The position numbers were made by a program, and so were the translations under genes. Positions 19,709 through 29,314 of a stretch of 64,000 nt of DNA are shown piece by piece (position 1 is the stretch's first letter; each line of letters opens with the position of its first letter). The notes under the pieces were generated by a model, which did not search any database, had not been told where the DNA came from, and was given only the letters and a program-made list of their open reading frames with translations. This stretch comes from Actinomycetes bacterium (GTDB taxonomy: Bacteria > Actinomycetota > Acidimicrobiia > Spongiisociales > UBA5794): NCBI GenBank assembly GCA_024638645.1, contig JAHEJX010000214.1:1-64000 (forward strand), given 5' to 3'.

Positions 19709-20426
19709 TTCAACGGTCAGGGAAGAACATCAGGGCCTGAGCCACATCCTCGTGGACGACCACGAGTGGGCTTGGCGATTCGCGCTCGGACTATGGGCCG
19801 TGGCGGGATTTCTGTTCGTCCTCATGACAATTACGCCGATCCGCGACGTGATCTTTGCGATGGACGACTGGATCTACGAGACCACCTATCCGGTGAAGAT
19901 CGGGGTCGTCACCGGCCTCGCCTGGTTTCTCAACTTCATCGGCGGTGGCTTGTTCGCCTGGCCGTTCCGAACGGTCATCGCGCTGATCCTCGCAGCGAAG
20001 AAGCGGTGGGAAGCCTTCTACGCATGGCTCCTTGCCCTCGCCCTCAGCGAGCCGTTCATCTGGCTGCTGAAAAACCTGTACGGTCGGGAGCGGCCACCGG
20101 AGGCGCTGGTTGAGGCCACATCCGGCTCATTCCCTTCGGGCCATGCCATTGGCGGAGCCGTAATGGCGGTCGGCCTTGTTGTGGCGTTTGTCCCGGCAGG
20201 ACCCGAGCGGCGGAATCTCGAGATCGTTGCGGCTGGTTTCGCTTTTGTCATGGGTGGAAGTCGGATGTACTTGGGCGCTCACTACCTCACGGATGTGATA
20301 TCGGGGGTGGCCTTCGGTGCGGCAGCGGCTATCGGAGCCGCAGTGATCGTTCATCGCTCCTTCCTGCGGCGCTTCATCAAGGAGCGTGAAGTGGCCTACC
20401 GAGTGCTACAAGCCAGGAAGAGCTAG
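19701..20426 (+). CDS. PAP2-family membrane phosphatase
   Basis: LYGRERPPEALV … SFPSGHAIGG … SRMYLGAHYLTDVISG. Confidence 0.92.
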   Translation: MVDSTVREEHQGLSHILVDDHEWAWRFALGLWAVAGFLFVLMTITPIRDVIFAMDDWIYETTYPVKIGVVTGLAWFLNFIGGGLFAWPFRTVIALILAAKKRWEAFYAWLLALALSEPFIWLLKNLYGRERPPEALVEATSGSFPSGHAIGGAVMAVGLVVAFVPAGPERRNLEIVAAGFAFVMGGSRMYLGAHYLTDVISGVAFGAAAAIGAAVIVHRSFLRRFIKEREVAYRVLQARKS

Positions 20427-21253
20427 CGATTCGCCCGGTCGGTTCTCTCCCGGAGTTCAAAGGCCGGATAGAAGCCGAGGTTTTCTTCAGCGGCGATCGG
20501 AGCCGCGTCTGCCATACGCTTCTCCGCGTTGAAGACATAGGTGATGCAACCGCCTTCGAACCTGAAAAACCAATTGCCCTCGTAGACCGGGCTTGGGGCG
20601 AGGTCCTCGATCTGATCCAGCGCTTCTGCGGGTGTGATCCTGGAGAAGTTCTGGCCGCCGACCGTACGGAGCTCGACCGTCAATTCCGCCGCGTCGAGCT
20701 CGTCTATGAACCACACGAAGTCTGACCGCATCGCGGCCGCAGCCAATCGTGTCGAGATGTCTGCAGCGGTGTCGTCGTCGAGATCCAACCTCACGGGCCG
20801 CTCGTCGAGCTCCACCGCTTGCCATAGGTCGATCAACCCAATTGCGTAGCTCAGCTGTTGCGCACTCGCTGGAACGACGGCGACCGTGATCAGCGACGGG
20901 ATATGTGTGACGTCCTCGTAACGCTCGACGTCTGGAACGCCGCTGTCCCGCCGAATGGCGTCTCCGACGTCGCACGACTCGGTGACGATTGCGGCTAGGA
21001 AGGTATCGGTTCCCTCGACGATGGCGATGCCTGCTCGGCCGGACTCCGCTTCGAATTCGACGTGGTCCCATCCGGGATCGATGGTCACAAAGCACGGCGT
21101 GTAGCGAGCGGTCGGCACGGATTGTGCCGCAAGGATGTTTGCCGCCGTGGGAACTCGAACGTGGGGCTCGCAGCTTTGCTCACCCAAGCCAAGTCGGCTG
21201 CACGCCGAAAGAAGGACCAGCAGCGACATCACAGCGGCGGCTATCTGCTTCAC
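20423..21253 (-). CDS. Putative lipoprotein of unknown function
   Basis: GTG start giving VKQIAAAVMSLLVLLSACSRLG lipobox; 4-bp overlap with the upstream gene. Confidence 0.65.
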   Translation of the reverse strand: MKQIAAAVMSLLVLLSACSRLGLGEQSCEPHVRVPTAANILAAQSVPTARYTPCFVTIDPGWDHVEFEAESGRAGIAIVEGTDTFLAAIVTESCDVGDAIRRDSGVPDVERYEDVTHIPSLITVAVVPASAQQLSYAIGLIDLWQAVELDERPVRLDLDDDTAADISTRLAAAAMRSDFVWFIDELDAAELTVELRTVGGQNFSRITPAEALDQIEDLAPSPVYEGNWFFRFEGGCITYVFNAEKRMADAAPIAAEENLGFYPAFELRERTDRANR

Positions 21254-23130
21254 AACACCCCCGTCCCTCTGATCTCCGAGTAGATCTGGAACACGACTAC
21301 GCCCACGATGGACGCGGCAATGGCGGTCCGGAAGATCCGCTGCGAACTCCACCGCTGGATGGCGATCGCTTCCCGGAATGGCGTGATGTCCTGGAATTCC
21401 TCGACGATGTCGATTCCCGTTTGGCGCTTGTGCTCGGCGAGCAGTGTTCGCGTCTGCGCGGGGATCGTGACGCTGCGGGTGGCGGCAAATGCCTCTGCGA
21501 TGTCTGTCGGAGCAAAGTGAAGAAGCGCTCGCTCATAGACCGCCTCCACGTCCGACTTCAGAGCTAGGAGAAGCATCATGTTGGCGAGGTCGACGGCCTG
21601 GCGCCACGGGCTGGGACGGATCATGCCGAAGGCAACGTCGATCAGCACCAGTTTGCCGTGATGCACCATCACGTTGGAAGGCTTTATGTCTCGATGGGCG
21701 AGCCCGTTGTCCCACATCAGGCGTATCGCCCGCAAAGCATCGTCCATCATCCGTTCTGTGACCTTCGCTGCAGTTATCTCCGCGGCGTCATGTAGGAACT
21801 CGTTGACCAGGAGGTATTCACGCTCTGGGGTGATCTCAACGACCGCAATCGGTCGGGCAGTCGGCACTCCACAGCCGACCATCACTCTCTGGATGTAGTC
21901 CTCGTATTCGACGAACCTCCTGACGCTCGTGAAACGAACCTCGTCCTCGAGTGCCCCGTAGAGGATCGACCGGCCAATCTTGTACCACCGGTCCGAGTTG
22001 AGATGGGTCTGGCTGTAGAGCTTGGCAAAGAGATACGTGTCGCCTGTGCCGTCGGTGCCGGCAACCCTGATACGCAGCGGGGTCGAACCTCCAGACTCCT
22101 CGAGATTGAATGGCTCCACGTCGATCACTTCAACACCGATCTGCTCTTGGACTGCCCGACGAATCGCCACCCCTCGGCTCCCCGACACGTCGAGATGGGC
22201 CTTCACACCCGTGCTCCACGTGACGGGGAAGATTGAGTTCGGGGCGAACCATCTGAACAGCACAAACGCCACAGCTGGAGCGAACAGCGTCGATACGAAC
22301 CCGTCAGTCGGGTGATCGATACCCAAGTACATTCGCGAAATCGCTGCAACGCCCACGATGACGCCGGCGCTCCACATGGCGATCGCCCGCCACTTGCCTT
22401 TCGCGACCAAAGATAGGGACATCGCCATGGCAGTAACCGAGAGCGACGCAATCGGGGCCGAAGGGTGAGACGGCCCGTCCCAAGTTCCGAGAATCTCGAC
22501 GGTCGGGCGGATACGCCCGATTGAGTCCTGCAGCTGCTCGATCGAGATTTCAACAACTGCGATTGCGAAGAGCACTGCGAAGAAGTGGCGCCACCGTCTG
22601 ACTACGGCCAAGGCAACGAGAGAGCCGATCCGGAGGAAGCGGATAACTCCCTCTGAGGTGAACCAGTTGAAGAACTTGGCCGTCGATATCCCGGCTTCGG
22701 TACGGAGGTCGACCATCCAATCAAGGATGGTCAGATCCCTTTGCGTCCACCACGACGTCGTGGCGGGTGCGGCGAACAGGCTCAGCCACACGAGGATCAT
22801 CAGCAATCCGGCCCCCAGCCACGCCCGTCCACCAAAGCTGAGCTCACGCGGCAGTGGGGCCTTTTCACCCGATGGCCGACGCCGCCGGCCCGTGATGAGA
22901 ACACCCGCGATCCGCAGCTCGCGCCGCTCCCCCAACACGGCCAACTCGGGCGCAACCGGAAGCGTCGGGCCCATCAGCTGTGGAGGCATGTCGGATGCGG
23001 CCGCGTACGGTTCCGGCGCCTGCTCCTGTTGCTCGGCTTGCTCAGAGGTCCGTTCCACGTTCCTCCATCCAACCCCGTCCAAGATCAGGCTATAGCAGCC
23101 TGCAAGCGGGCGATACGGCACAAAGGCCAT
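21250..23130 (-). CDS. PAP2-like membrane domain fused to a protein-kinase-like phosphotransferase domain
   Basis: DSIGRIRPTVE … PSHPSAPIAS … SRMYLGIDHPTDGF (PAP2-like) followed by NGLAHRDIKPSNVMVHHGKLVLIDVAFG (kinase HRDxKxxN/D). Confidence 0.85.
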   Translation of the reverse strand: MAFVPYRPLAGCYSLILDGVGWRNVERTSEQAEQQEQAPEPYAAASDMPPQLMGPTLPVAPELAVLGERRELRIAGVLITGRRRRPSGEKAPLPRELSFGGRAWLGAGLLMILVWLSLFAAPATTSWWTQRDLTILDWMVDLRTEAGISTAKFFNWFTSEGVIRFLRIGSLVALAVVRRWRHFFAVLFAIAVVEISIEQLQDSIGRIRPTVEILGTWDGPSHPSAPIASLSVTAMAMSLSLVAKGKWRAIAMWSAGVIVGVAAISRMYLGIDHPTDGFVSTLFAPAVAFVLFRWFAPNSIFPVTWSTGVKAHLDVSGSRGVAIRRAVQEQIGVEVIDVEPFNLEESGGSTPLRIRVAGTDGTGDTYLFAKLYSQTHLNSDRWYKIGRSILYGALEDEVRFTSVRRFVEYEDYIQRVMVGCGVPTARPIAVVEITPEREYLLVNEFLHDAAEITAAKVTERMMDDALRAIRLMWDNGLAHRDIKPSNVMVHHGKLVLIDVAFGMIRPSPWRQAVDLANMMLLLALKSDVEAVYERALLHFAPTDIAEAFAATRSVTIPAQTRTLLAEHKRQTGIDIVEEFQDITPFREAIAIQRWSSQRIFRTAIAASIVGVVVFQIYSEIRGTGVL

Positions 23131-23235
23131 TTCGTCCCGATCTGCTCCCCCTCCCCCGGCTGCGCCGCGTACACCCCCAGAATCGACCCACGATGGAGGG
23201 ATACGCAGCTCGAGCGGGCTCGTTTGCGAGGACGC

Positions 23236-24459
23236 CTAGGCCTCGCTCATCGGGACCCAGGGGCCGTCGAACTCGAAAACCTTCTCACCTTCGATGTATG
23301 TGGCGATTACCGGATTGCGAGCGTCCCATGGATCGGCCTCAAAAACGACGAAATCGGCGTCTTTGCCGACCTGCAGCGACCCGACTCGATTTTCAACGCC
23401 GAGGATCTTGGCCGGGTTGATCGTGATCGTCTCCAGAGCAAGATGCTGTGGCAGGCCGTCGCGTATCGAAACGATCGCCATATCCCTGAGGTGTTGAACC
23501 GGGTCTACTGGGGCGTCGGTCATCACCGCGACCGTTGCCCCGGCGGCGACCATGAGACCGGCGGAAGCGGAGGTCCTATGCCGGGTCTCTCGCTTGCCCC
23601 GGGCCGCTCCGACCGGGCCGATCGCCAGCATGATTCCCCGCGATACGATTTCCTCTGGGATCTTGAAGGCCTCTGTGGCGTGGTCGAGCACAAGCCGATA
23701 CCCGAATTCCTCCGACAGTCGAATCGCAGTCCGGATGTCGTCGAGCCGGTGGGCGTGATTGCGGATCGGGATCTCGCCATCGAGCACCCGCACCAGCACC
23801 TCCTTGCTCAGGTCCCGCTTCGGCGGGCGGAGCGGTTTGCGCTTCTCCTCCGGCTTAGCCGCTTCCGCGACCAACTGCGCCTCGTAATGCTCCCAATCCA
23901 GCTTGTATTCCTGAGCCGCTACGAAAGCCTCGCGAGCGACATAGGCGTTGCCCATTCGCGTCGTAGGCGCCCGCTTCAACCGCTCCCCCACTCGTTTGGG
24001 GTTCTCACCAAGGGCCATCTTCACGCCCGCCGGCTCCTTGATGACCATCTCGTCGGCCACCAGCCCTGCGGTCTTACAAGCTGCCACTTGGCCACCAATG
24101 ACATTGCCAGAACCGTGCGTGATGCCCAGCAGGGTTATGCCGGCTCGCCTGGCATCGGCGAAGGCCTGATCGGCTGGATGGATCGCGTCGAGGACTCGGA
24201 CATGCGGCGTGACCTTCTCAGCCATCTCGTTGACGTCGTGGTCGTTCCAGTCTCCAGTGGAGGCAACTCCGGCATGCGAGTGACAGTCGATCATTCCGGG
24301 CCAGACGACACCGCCCTCCAGATCGACGACATCGGCGTCGCCCGTTGCGATGTCGGCGCCGACGGCGGTGATCTTGCCGGCCTCGACGATGAGGGCGCCA
24401 CTCTCGAGCGCCGGCCCGGCTGCCGTGTGGATTGTCGCGTTTGTGTATGCAGTTGCCAT
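23236..24459 (-). CDS. Amidohydrolase (imidazolonepropionase-like)
   Basis: GGVVWPGMIDCHSHAGV; LVLDHATEAFKIPEEI; VMTDAPVDP; QVGKDADFVVFEADPW. Confidence 0.88.
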   Translation of the reverse strand: MATAYTNATIHTAAGPALESGALIVEAGKITAVGADIATGDADVVDLEGGVVWPGMIDCHSHAGVASTGDWNDHDVNEMAEKVTPHVRVLDAIHPADQAFADARRAGITLLGITHGSGNVIGGQVAACKTAGLVADEMVIKEPAGVKMALGENPKRVGERLKRAPTTRMGNAYVAREAFVAAQEYKLDWEHYEAQLVAEAAKPEEKRKPLRPPKRDLSKEVLVRVLDGEIPIRNHAHRLDDIRTAIRLSEEFGYRLVLDHATEAFKIPEEIVSRGIMLAIGPVGAARGKRETRHRTSASAGLMVAAGATVAVMTDAPVDPVQHLRDMAIVSIRDGLPQHLALETITINPAKILGVENRVGSLQVGKDADFVVFEADPWDARNPVIATYIEGEKVFEFDGPWVPMSEA

Positions 24460-24483
24460 GAAGCCGACGCTAGCGTCATCGTC

Positions 24484-24861
24484 TCAACCATCAGAGAAGT
24501 CGTAGATGACCCCAATCACTGAATCCGGTTCGATGAGGGCTTGAACGAATGAGTCCGGATCCGTAGACGAGCCGTCGACGACTCGAATCGGGCCCTCGAT
24601 CATCACATACCGCTCTACTTGAACCCCTGACTCGTAGCGCTCGTGATGGATCAGCGCCGTGGCCCGACCCGTCGCCAAGAATGCCTTGGTGTGACGCCGA
24701 CTCGGCTTGGTCGAGAATCGGATCTTGCCGTCCGACCATCGGAAACTGAGTGGCACGGTCAGCGGACCCTTGCCGGGCCTGGCCACTGCCAGGATCATCG
24801 TGCCCTTGTGGTCCGAGCCGTCCAGGAACTCGTCGATCTCGTTGCTTTTCATCCGGGCCAC
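24484..24861 (-). CDS. Pyridoxamine 5'-phosphate oxidase-like / F420-type FMN-binding split-barrel protein
   Basis: GPLTVPLSFRWSDGKIRFSTKPSRRHTKAFLATGRATALIHHERY pattern. Confidence 0.7.
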   Translation of the reverse strand: MARMKSNEIDEFLDGSDHKGTMILAVARPGKGPLTVPLSFRWSDGKIRFSTKPSRRHTKAFLATGRATALIHHERYESGVQVERYVMIEGPIRVVDGSSTDPDSFVQALIEPDSVIGVIYDFSDG

Positions 24862-24921
24862 TGCTCATCCTCCTTGACCTAAGTATGCGCGGGCGGCGGA
24901 GCCGAGATCTACCCTGAACTC

Positions 24922-26073
24922 ATGGGTATAGCGGATCGGCTCGAGCGGTTTGGGGAAACCATCTTTACGACTATCACCGCGCTGGCCAACAAGCACGAGG
25001 CAATCAACCTTGGCCAGGGGTTTCCCAACTTCGACGGGCCGCAATTCGTGAAGGATGCCGCCGAACGCGCAATGCGCGAGGGAGCCAACCAGTACCCCCG
25101 ATCGTTCGGCGTTTCCGAGCTCGTCCACGCCATTGCCAAACGATTTAACGCGGACACCGGGCTCGACGTCGACGCTATGACCCAGGTAACCGTCACTTCA
25201 GGCTGCACAGAGGCTCTGGCTGCCAGTTTCCTGGGTCTGATCGAGCCAGGCGATGAGGTTGTGTTGATCGAGCCGACCTACGACGCCTACCTCCCCGACG
25301 CTTCGATGGCGGGGGCGATCCCGAAGTTCGTGACGCTACGCGCACCCGACTTCCGGCTCGACCCGGACGCGCTGCGTCAGGCATTCTCGCCCAAGACCCG
25401 GGCCATCGTGGTCAACACGCCCCATAACCCGACTGGGCGCGTTTTCGACAGCGAAGAACTACAGGCGATTGCCGACCTGTGTCACGAGTTCGATGCCATC
25501 GCGATCACGGACGAGGTGTACGAGCACATGGTGTACGAAGGGAAACACGTCTCGCTGGCATCGCTCGATGGTATGTGGGACCGCACTGTGACCCTCTCTT
25601 CGCTTGGGAAGTCCTTCTCGCTCACGGGATGGAAGGTCGGCTGGGCGATCGCCCCTGAACATCTGACCGCAGGAGTTCGCGCCGCCCACCAGTTCCTGAC
25701 ATTTACCACCGCCTCTCCCCTGCAATACGGCGCCGCGGCAGCTTTGCACGCACCGAACTCCTATTACGTGAACCTCGCCACCGATTACAAGGTGAAGCGG
25801 GATCTGCTCGCCGGCGGTCTTGGCGCAATCGGTTTCAAGGTGTCCATGCCGCAGGGGACGTATTTCATGCTGGCCGACCACACCCGGTTTGGCTTCGACA
25901 ACGACATCGAATTTGTCAAACATCTCATCGAGACGGCCGGTGTCGCCGCCATCCCGCCGTCGGCGTTCTATCACCGGCCCGAAGATGGAGCCTCTCTGGT
26001 GCGTTTCGCCTTCTGCAAGGACGAAGAGACCCTTCGTGCCGCCATCGAACGGCTCGCTGCCCTCGATGCGTGA
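24922..26073 (+). CDS. PLP-dependent aminotransferase class I/II (methionine/kynurenine aminotransferase-like)
   Basis: INLGQGFPNFDGP, NTPHNPTGRVF, SLGKSFSLTGWKVGWAIAP (PLP Lys). Confidence 0.92.
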   Translation: MGIADRLERFGETIFTTITALANKHEAINLGQGFPNFDGPQFVKDAAERAMREGANQYPRSFGVSELVHAIAKRFNADTGLDVDAMTQVTVTSGCTEALAASFLGLIEPGDEVVLIEPTYDAYLPDASMAGAIPKFVTLRAPDFRLDPDALRQAFSPKTRAIVVNTPHNPTGRVFDSEELQAIADLCHEFDAIAITDEVYEHMVYEGKHVSLASLDGMWDRTVTLSSLGKSFSLTGWKVGWAIAPEHLTAGVRAAHQFLTFTTASPLQYGAAAALHAPNSYYVNLATDYKVKRDLLAGGLGAIGFKVSMPQGTYFMLADHTRFGFDNDIEFVKHLIETAGVAAIPPSAFYHRPEDGASLVRFAFCKDEETLRAAIERLAALDA

Positions 26074-26503
26074 CGGCACCGCCAAGTGGCTGTCTGCCAC
26101 CCACAGCCAGCTCTATCGTGCCAGCGGTGGCCGCCTCGGCAAGCGGCTCGTGGACAACGACATTCTGCTGCTGACCACCACCGGGCGGCGCAGCGCAAGG
26201 GACCACACAGTCCCGCTCCTCTATCTGCGTGACGGTCGGGACGTCGTGATTGTCGCGTCATGGGGTGGAAGGGATTACCCGCCGGACTGGTACGTCAACG
26301 CGATCGCGCACCCGCGGGTTGGGGTCCAAATCGAGTCCGAGCGATGGATCGGTTCCGCAGTTGAGCTGGATGAGCCGGAACGCAGCGAGTGGTGGAGGCA
26401 AGCCGTGGCCGCCTATGACGGATACAGCAAGTATCAGAGCCGCACCAAACGGGTGATTCCCATTTTGCGAATCACACCGGTTCGTTGCGATCGCACCTCG
26501 TGA
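26066..26503 (+). CDS. Deazaflavin (F420)-dependent nitroreductase-family protein
   Basis: LLLTTTGRRSARDHTVPLLYLRDGRDVVIVASWGGRDYPPDWYVNAIAHPRVGVQI is characteristic. Confidence 0.88.
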   Translation: MRDGTAKWLSATHSQLYRASGGRLGKRLVDNDILLLTTTGRRSARDHTVPLLYLRDGRDVVIVASWGGRDYPPDWYVNAIAHPRVGVQIESERWIGSAVELDEPERSEWWRQAVAAYDGYSKYQSRTKRVIPILRITPVRCDRTS

Positions 26504-26543
26504 GGTTCTCGTTCGTCGGCAGCGCCGGATTCCGAGTGCGCGC

Positions 26544-27983
26544 CTACGGGATGTATTGCTGCACGATCTGGTGGATGTAGCTCTCGCCGTCGACCATGAA
26601 CCAGAACGGCGTGAACGCTGAAGCAGCGCCGTACCAGCGGCCGTCATCGCTCGTTTCGATGATCCGGATGAACTCAGAGATCGGCACCGTCACCGATTCG
26701 AGGGGGCCGCTTGTGGCGTCGATGAGTCGGACGGTCGTGAAGTCATCGACCGGGATGACCCGCAGCCGGGGATTGTCGTTGCGGATGTAGTAGTCGTTAT
26801 CGACGAATTCGTCGGGGCCGATCACACCGTCCTCTCGCGCTGCGGTCGTCGCCTCGTCGCCGCTGAACCACTGTGCGTAATCCGTCTCGATTGCCACGCC
26901 GCCGGCTTCCGTACGTACGATGCTCGTGATGTAGCCGAAGGTCTGCTCGACTTCTGGCACGTAGCTCACTTGGATTTCCTCAGCGCGCCTGGTGCCGTTC
27001 GGAGCCTCACCAACAACCTCGATCAGGCCGGTTGGCGGAACGCCAACAGTCAGCTCCCACCAGTTGTCTGTGACCGTGAGCGAGGCGCGACCGATCGAGA
27101 TCGTCGTACCGGCGACCGCCCATCCAAAGAGAGTCACCTCAGGCTCGTTGACCACCATGCCGTCGAAGACATGGCTCACCTTGGTGTCGATGGCAAAGGC
27201 AGGCACTTCGGCGAGGAAGCCCTCAACCGGCACCCAGCCGTCCAGGTTCTGCATCATGATCGACGTGTCGTCGCCGGCGCCGGTGTCGGAGACGATGGTC
27301 ACCGTGCCGGTGAAGAGACCGTTCTCCACCATGCCGAGCGGGTTGGCCACCGTGGCAGGCGGCAAGTACCAAGCTGTGCCCCAGTCGCAATCCTCGCGAG
27401 CACAGAGCTCGAGTTCTTGGGCTACGAAGGCACGGTTGAGATCGGTCATCATCTCGCCGTACTGACCGTACGCTTTGTTCGCCGACTCCCACAGCGAGTT
27501 CGAGATTTCGAAGGCTTGGCCGGTCGGCCAGAAGGCCGGCACGGATTGCGTTCCGCTTGGTCTGCCGTACTGCTGCATGGCCACGAGTGTCGGTATCGAC
27601 CAAGGATCACCGGATGCCAGGCTGGCGAACACGACCTCAAGCACCTCAGGCGAGCCAACCTCGACGAAGTGCGGCAGGTTGAACGCGGGTCGCGGTCCCG
27701 TCACCTCCAGAGCCGCTTGAAGCGTGCGTGCATCGCCGGTTGCGGGGTCGAAGCCGAAGATCAGCTGATAGGCCTCCTGCTGGGTCAACGGACCGGCCGT
27801 TGTCGGTGGTGCAGTAACGGGCGGAAGCGTTGTCGTCGGCGCGACGGTTGCTGTAGTGGTGACCGTGATGACCGGTTCGATCGTGCTGACAGTCGTCGTG
27901 GAGTCTGCGGTGGATGAACAGGCGGCGACCAGGACCGTGAGCGTCGCGGCCGCCGTTGCGGTGCGGAAGCTCTGTGTTCTCAT
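26544..27983 (-). CDS. Secreted lipoprotein with Thr/Pro linker, function unknown
   Basis: LTVLVAACSSTADS lipobox; TTTVSTIEPVITVTTTATVAPTTTLPPVTAPPTT linker. Confidence 0.7.
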   Translation of the reverse strand: MRTQSFRTATAAATLTVLVAACSSTADSTTTVSTIEPVITVTTTATVAPTTTLPPVTAPPTTAGPLTQQEAYQLIFGFDPATGDARTLQAALEVTGPRPAFNLPHFVEVGSPEVLEVVFASLASGDPWSIPTLVAMQQYGRPSGTQSVPAFWPTGQAFEISNSLWESANKAYGQYGEMMTDLNRAFVAQELELCAREDCDWGTAWYLPPATVANPLGMVENGLFTGTVTIVSDTGAGDDTSIMMQNLDGWVPVEGFLAEVPAFAIDTKVSHVFDGMVVNEPEVTLFGWAVAGTTISIGRASLTVTDNWWELTVGVPPTGLIEVVGEAPNGTRRAEEIQVSYVPEVEQTFGYITSIVRTEAGGVAIETDYAQWFSGDEATTAAREDGVIGPDEFVDNDYYIRNDNPRLRVIPVDDFTTVRLIDATSGPLESVTVPISEFIRIIETSDDGRWYGAASAFTPFWFMVDGESYIHQIVQQYIP

Positions 27984-28074
27984 GGTTCCAGCGTCGCCTT
28001 GGCGCGAAGTCACTGCCAGAGGCTTTGGACCGCTGCGGCAGGTAATCCGAGACTGCTTCTTTCATGGCGTTGAG

Positions 28075-28309
28075 ATGCAAACCCCGACCGCGCCGACCGC
28101 CGATACGCGGCGCCTGGTAATCCGGTACGCGATCATCGCCGCGATGGCTGGGCGGCCCGTATGTCGAACAACCGTGGTGGATCTGGCTGGAACATAGCCA
28201 GGCGACACAACGCGAACTGCTGGTGACAGGTTGGCAGTTCGGTTTCGCGACATGTGCCGTCGCATTCGTGCTCGCCACCAGGCCAAACCGTCGCAGGCTC
28301 TCCGACTAG
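28075..28309 (+). pseudogene. Possible frameshifted small membrane protein
   Basis: MQTPTAPTADTRRLVIRYAIIAAMA… continues sensibly in the +1 frame as GGPYVEQPWWIWLEHSQATQRELLVTGWQFGFATCAVAFVLATRPNRRRLSD* if one G of GGG 28150-28152 is removed. Confidence 0.4.
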
Positions 28310-29274
28310 TTCCAGTCAAGCATGGAGCGGCGGGTCCAATACTCCGCCGACGGCTCGGCGAGGTGAGCCAGATCCGGCACTTCGATCTCGAAGGCCGCCG
28401 CGTTGTCCCGCAGCTGATCCTCCGTCGCCGCACCGCTCAACACCACGTCTGCCCACGGCTGCGCCAGCACTGCCGCCAGGGCGGCGGCGTCCCGCGGGAC
28501 GTCGTGGATGGCATGCTGAAGCGACATTGCCGCCCGTGACTCTGCATGCGTAAGCCGGCCGTTTGCCATGGCCTCCTTGACAATCACACCAAGCCCGGCT
28601 TCGTGAGCCTCAGCCAGAGCGCTGCCGGCCGAGGGTTCCAGGACATTCCACGTTGCCTGAACCGTGCCAAACAACAAAGAGCCGCCAACTTCCACCTCGA
28701 GCGCATGGCGGATGGTGTCCGCCTGATCGGGACCGCTTGTCGTGAGGCCGATGGTCAATCCCTGATCGCGCAGCTCTCCGAGCCTCAACAGCACATCGGC
28801 GTTGTGCAAGACACCGCTGTCCTCGGTCGCTGAGTGGATCTGGTAAATGTCCAGGTTGTCGTGCAGCAGCTGAAGAGACTCATGAATCTGCCGATCGAGC
28901 GTTTCGATGTCGTGACTCTTCACCTCGTGAACCGCGGCATCGGCTTCCCAGTCCGCCACGTAGGTGTATCCCCACTTGGAAGCGACCACTACATCGTGAA
29001 GTGTGCCCTCCTGGCCATCGATCCACGATGCGAGGAACTCCTCCGCCTTGCCGTATGAGCGGGCTACGTCGAAGTAGCGGACTCCATATTCCAATGCGAG
29101 GTCGAGGATGTGGTGGGTGTGCAGGGAGAGGCCGGCGACATCACGGTGGCCGGCGAGGTCCGAGTGGTGGCCAATGTTGATGTAAGCGGGTCGCCCCAAC
29201 GCTGCCAGACCCAAGCCGAGCCGTGACACCACGAGCCGGGTCTTGCCGAGCTGACGCATAGGGAGTTGCCTCAT
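28306..29274 (-). CDS. Aldo/keto reductase
   Basis: VSRLGLGLAALG, GVRYFDVARSYGKAEEFLASW, GLGVIVKEAMANGRL. Confidence 0.9.
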   Translation of the reverse strand: MRQLPMRQLGKTRLVVSRLGLGLAALGRPAYINIGHHSDLAGHRDVAGLSLHTHHILDLALEYGVRYFDVARSYGKAEEFLASWIDGQEGTLHDVVVASKWGYTYVADWEADAAVHEVKSHDIETLDRQIHESLQLLHDNLDIYQIHSATEDSGVLHNADVLLRLGELRDQGLTIGLTTSGPDQADTIRHALEVEVGGSLLFGTVQATWNVLEPSAGSALAEAHEAGLGVIVKEAMANGRLTHAESRAAMSLQHAIHDVPRDAAALAAVLAQPWADVVLSGAATEDQLRDNAAAFEIEVPDLAHLAEPSAEYWTRRSMLDWN

Positions 29275-29314
29275 ATCCCCAGGCTAGGGAAGTTGAACCG
29301 CCGTTGGCAGGGTC

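Noticed and set aside
22741-24522. 593-aa plus-strand ORF
   Set aside because: Antisense to the PAP2-kinase and amidohydrolase genes; composition typical of GC-rich shadow ORFs, no motif.
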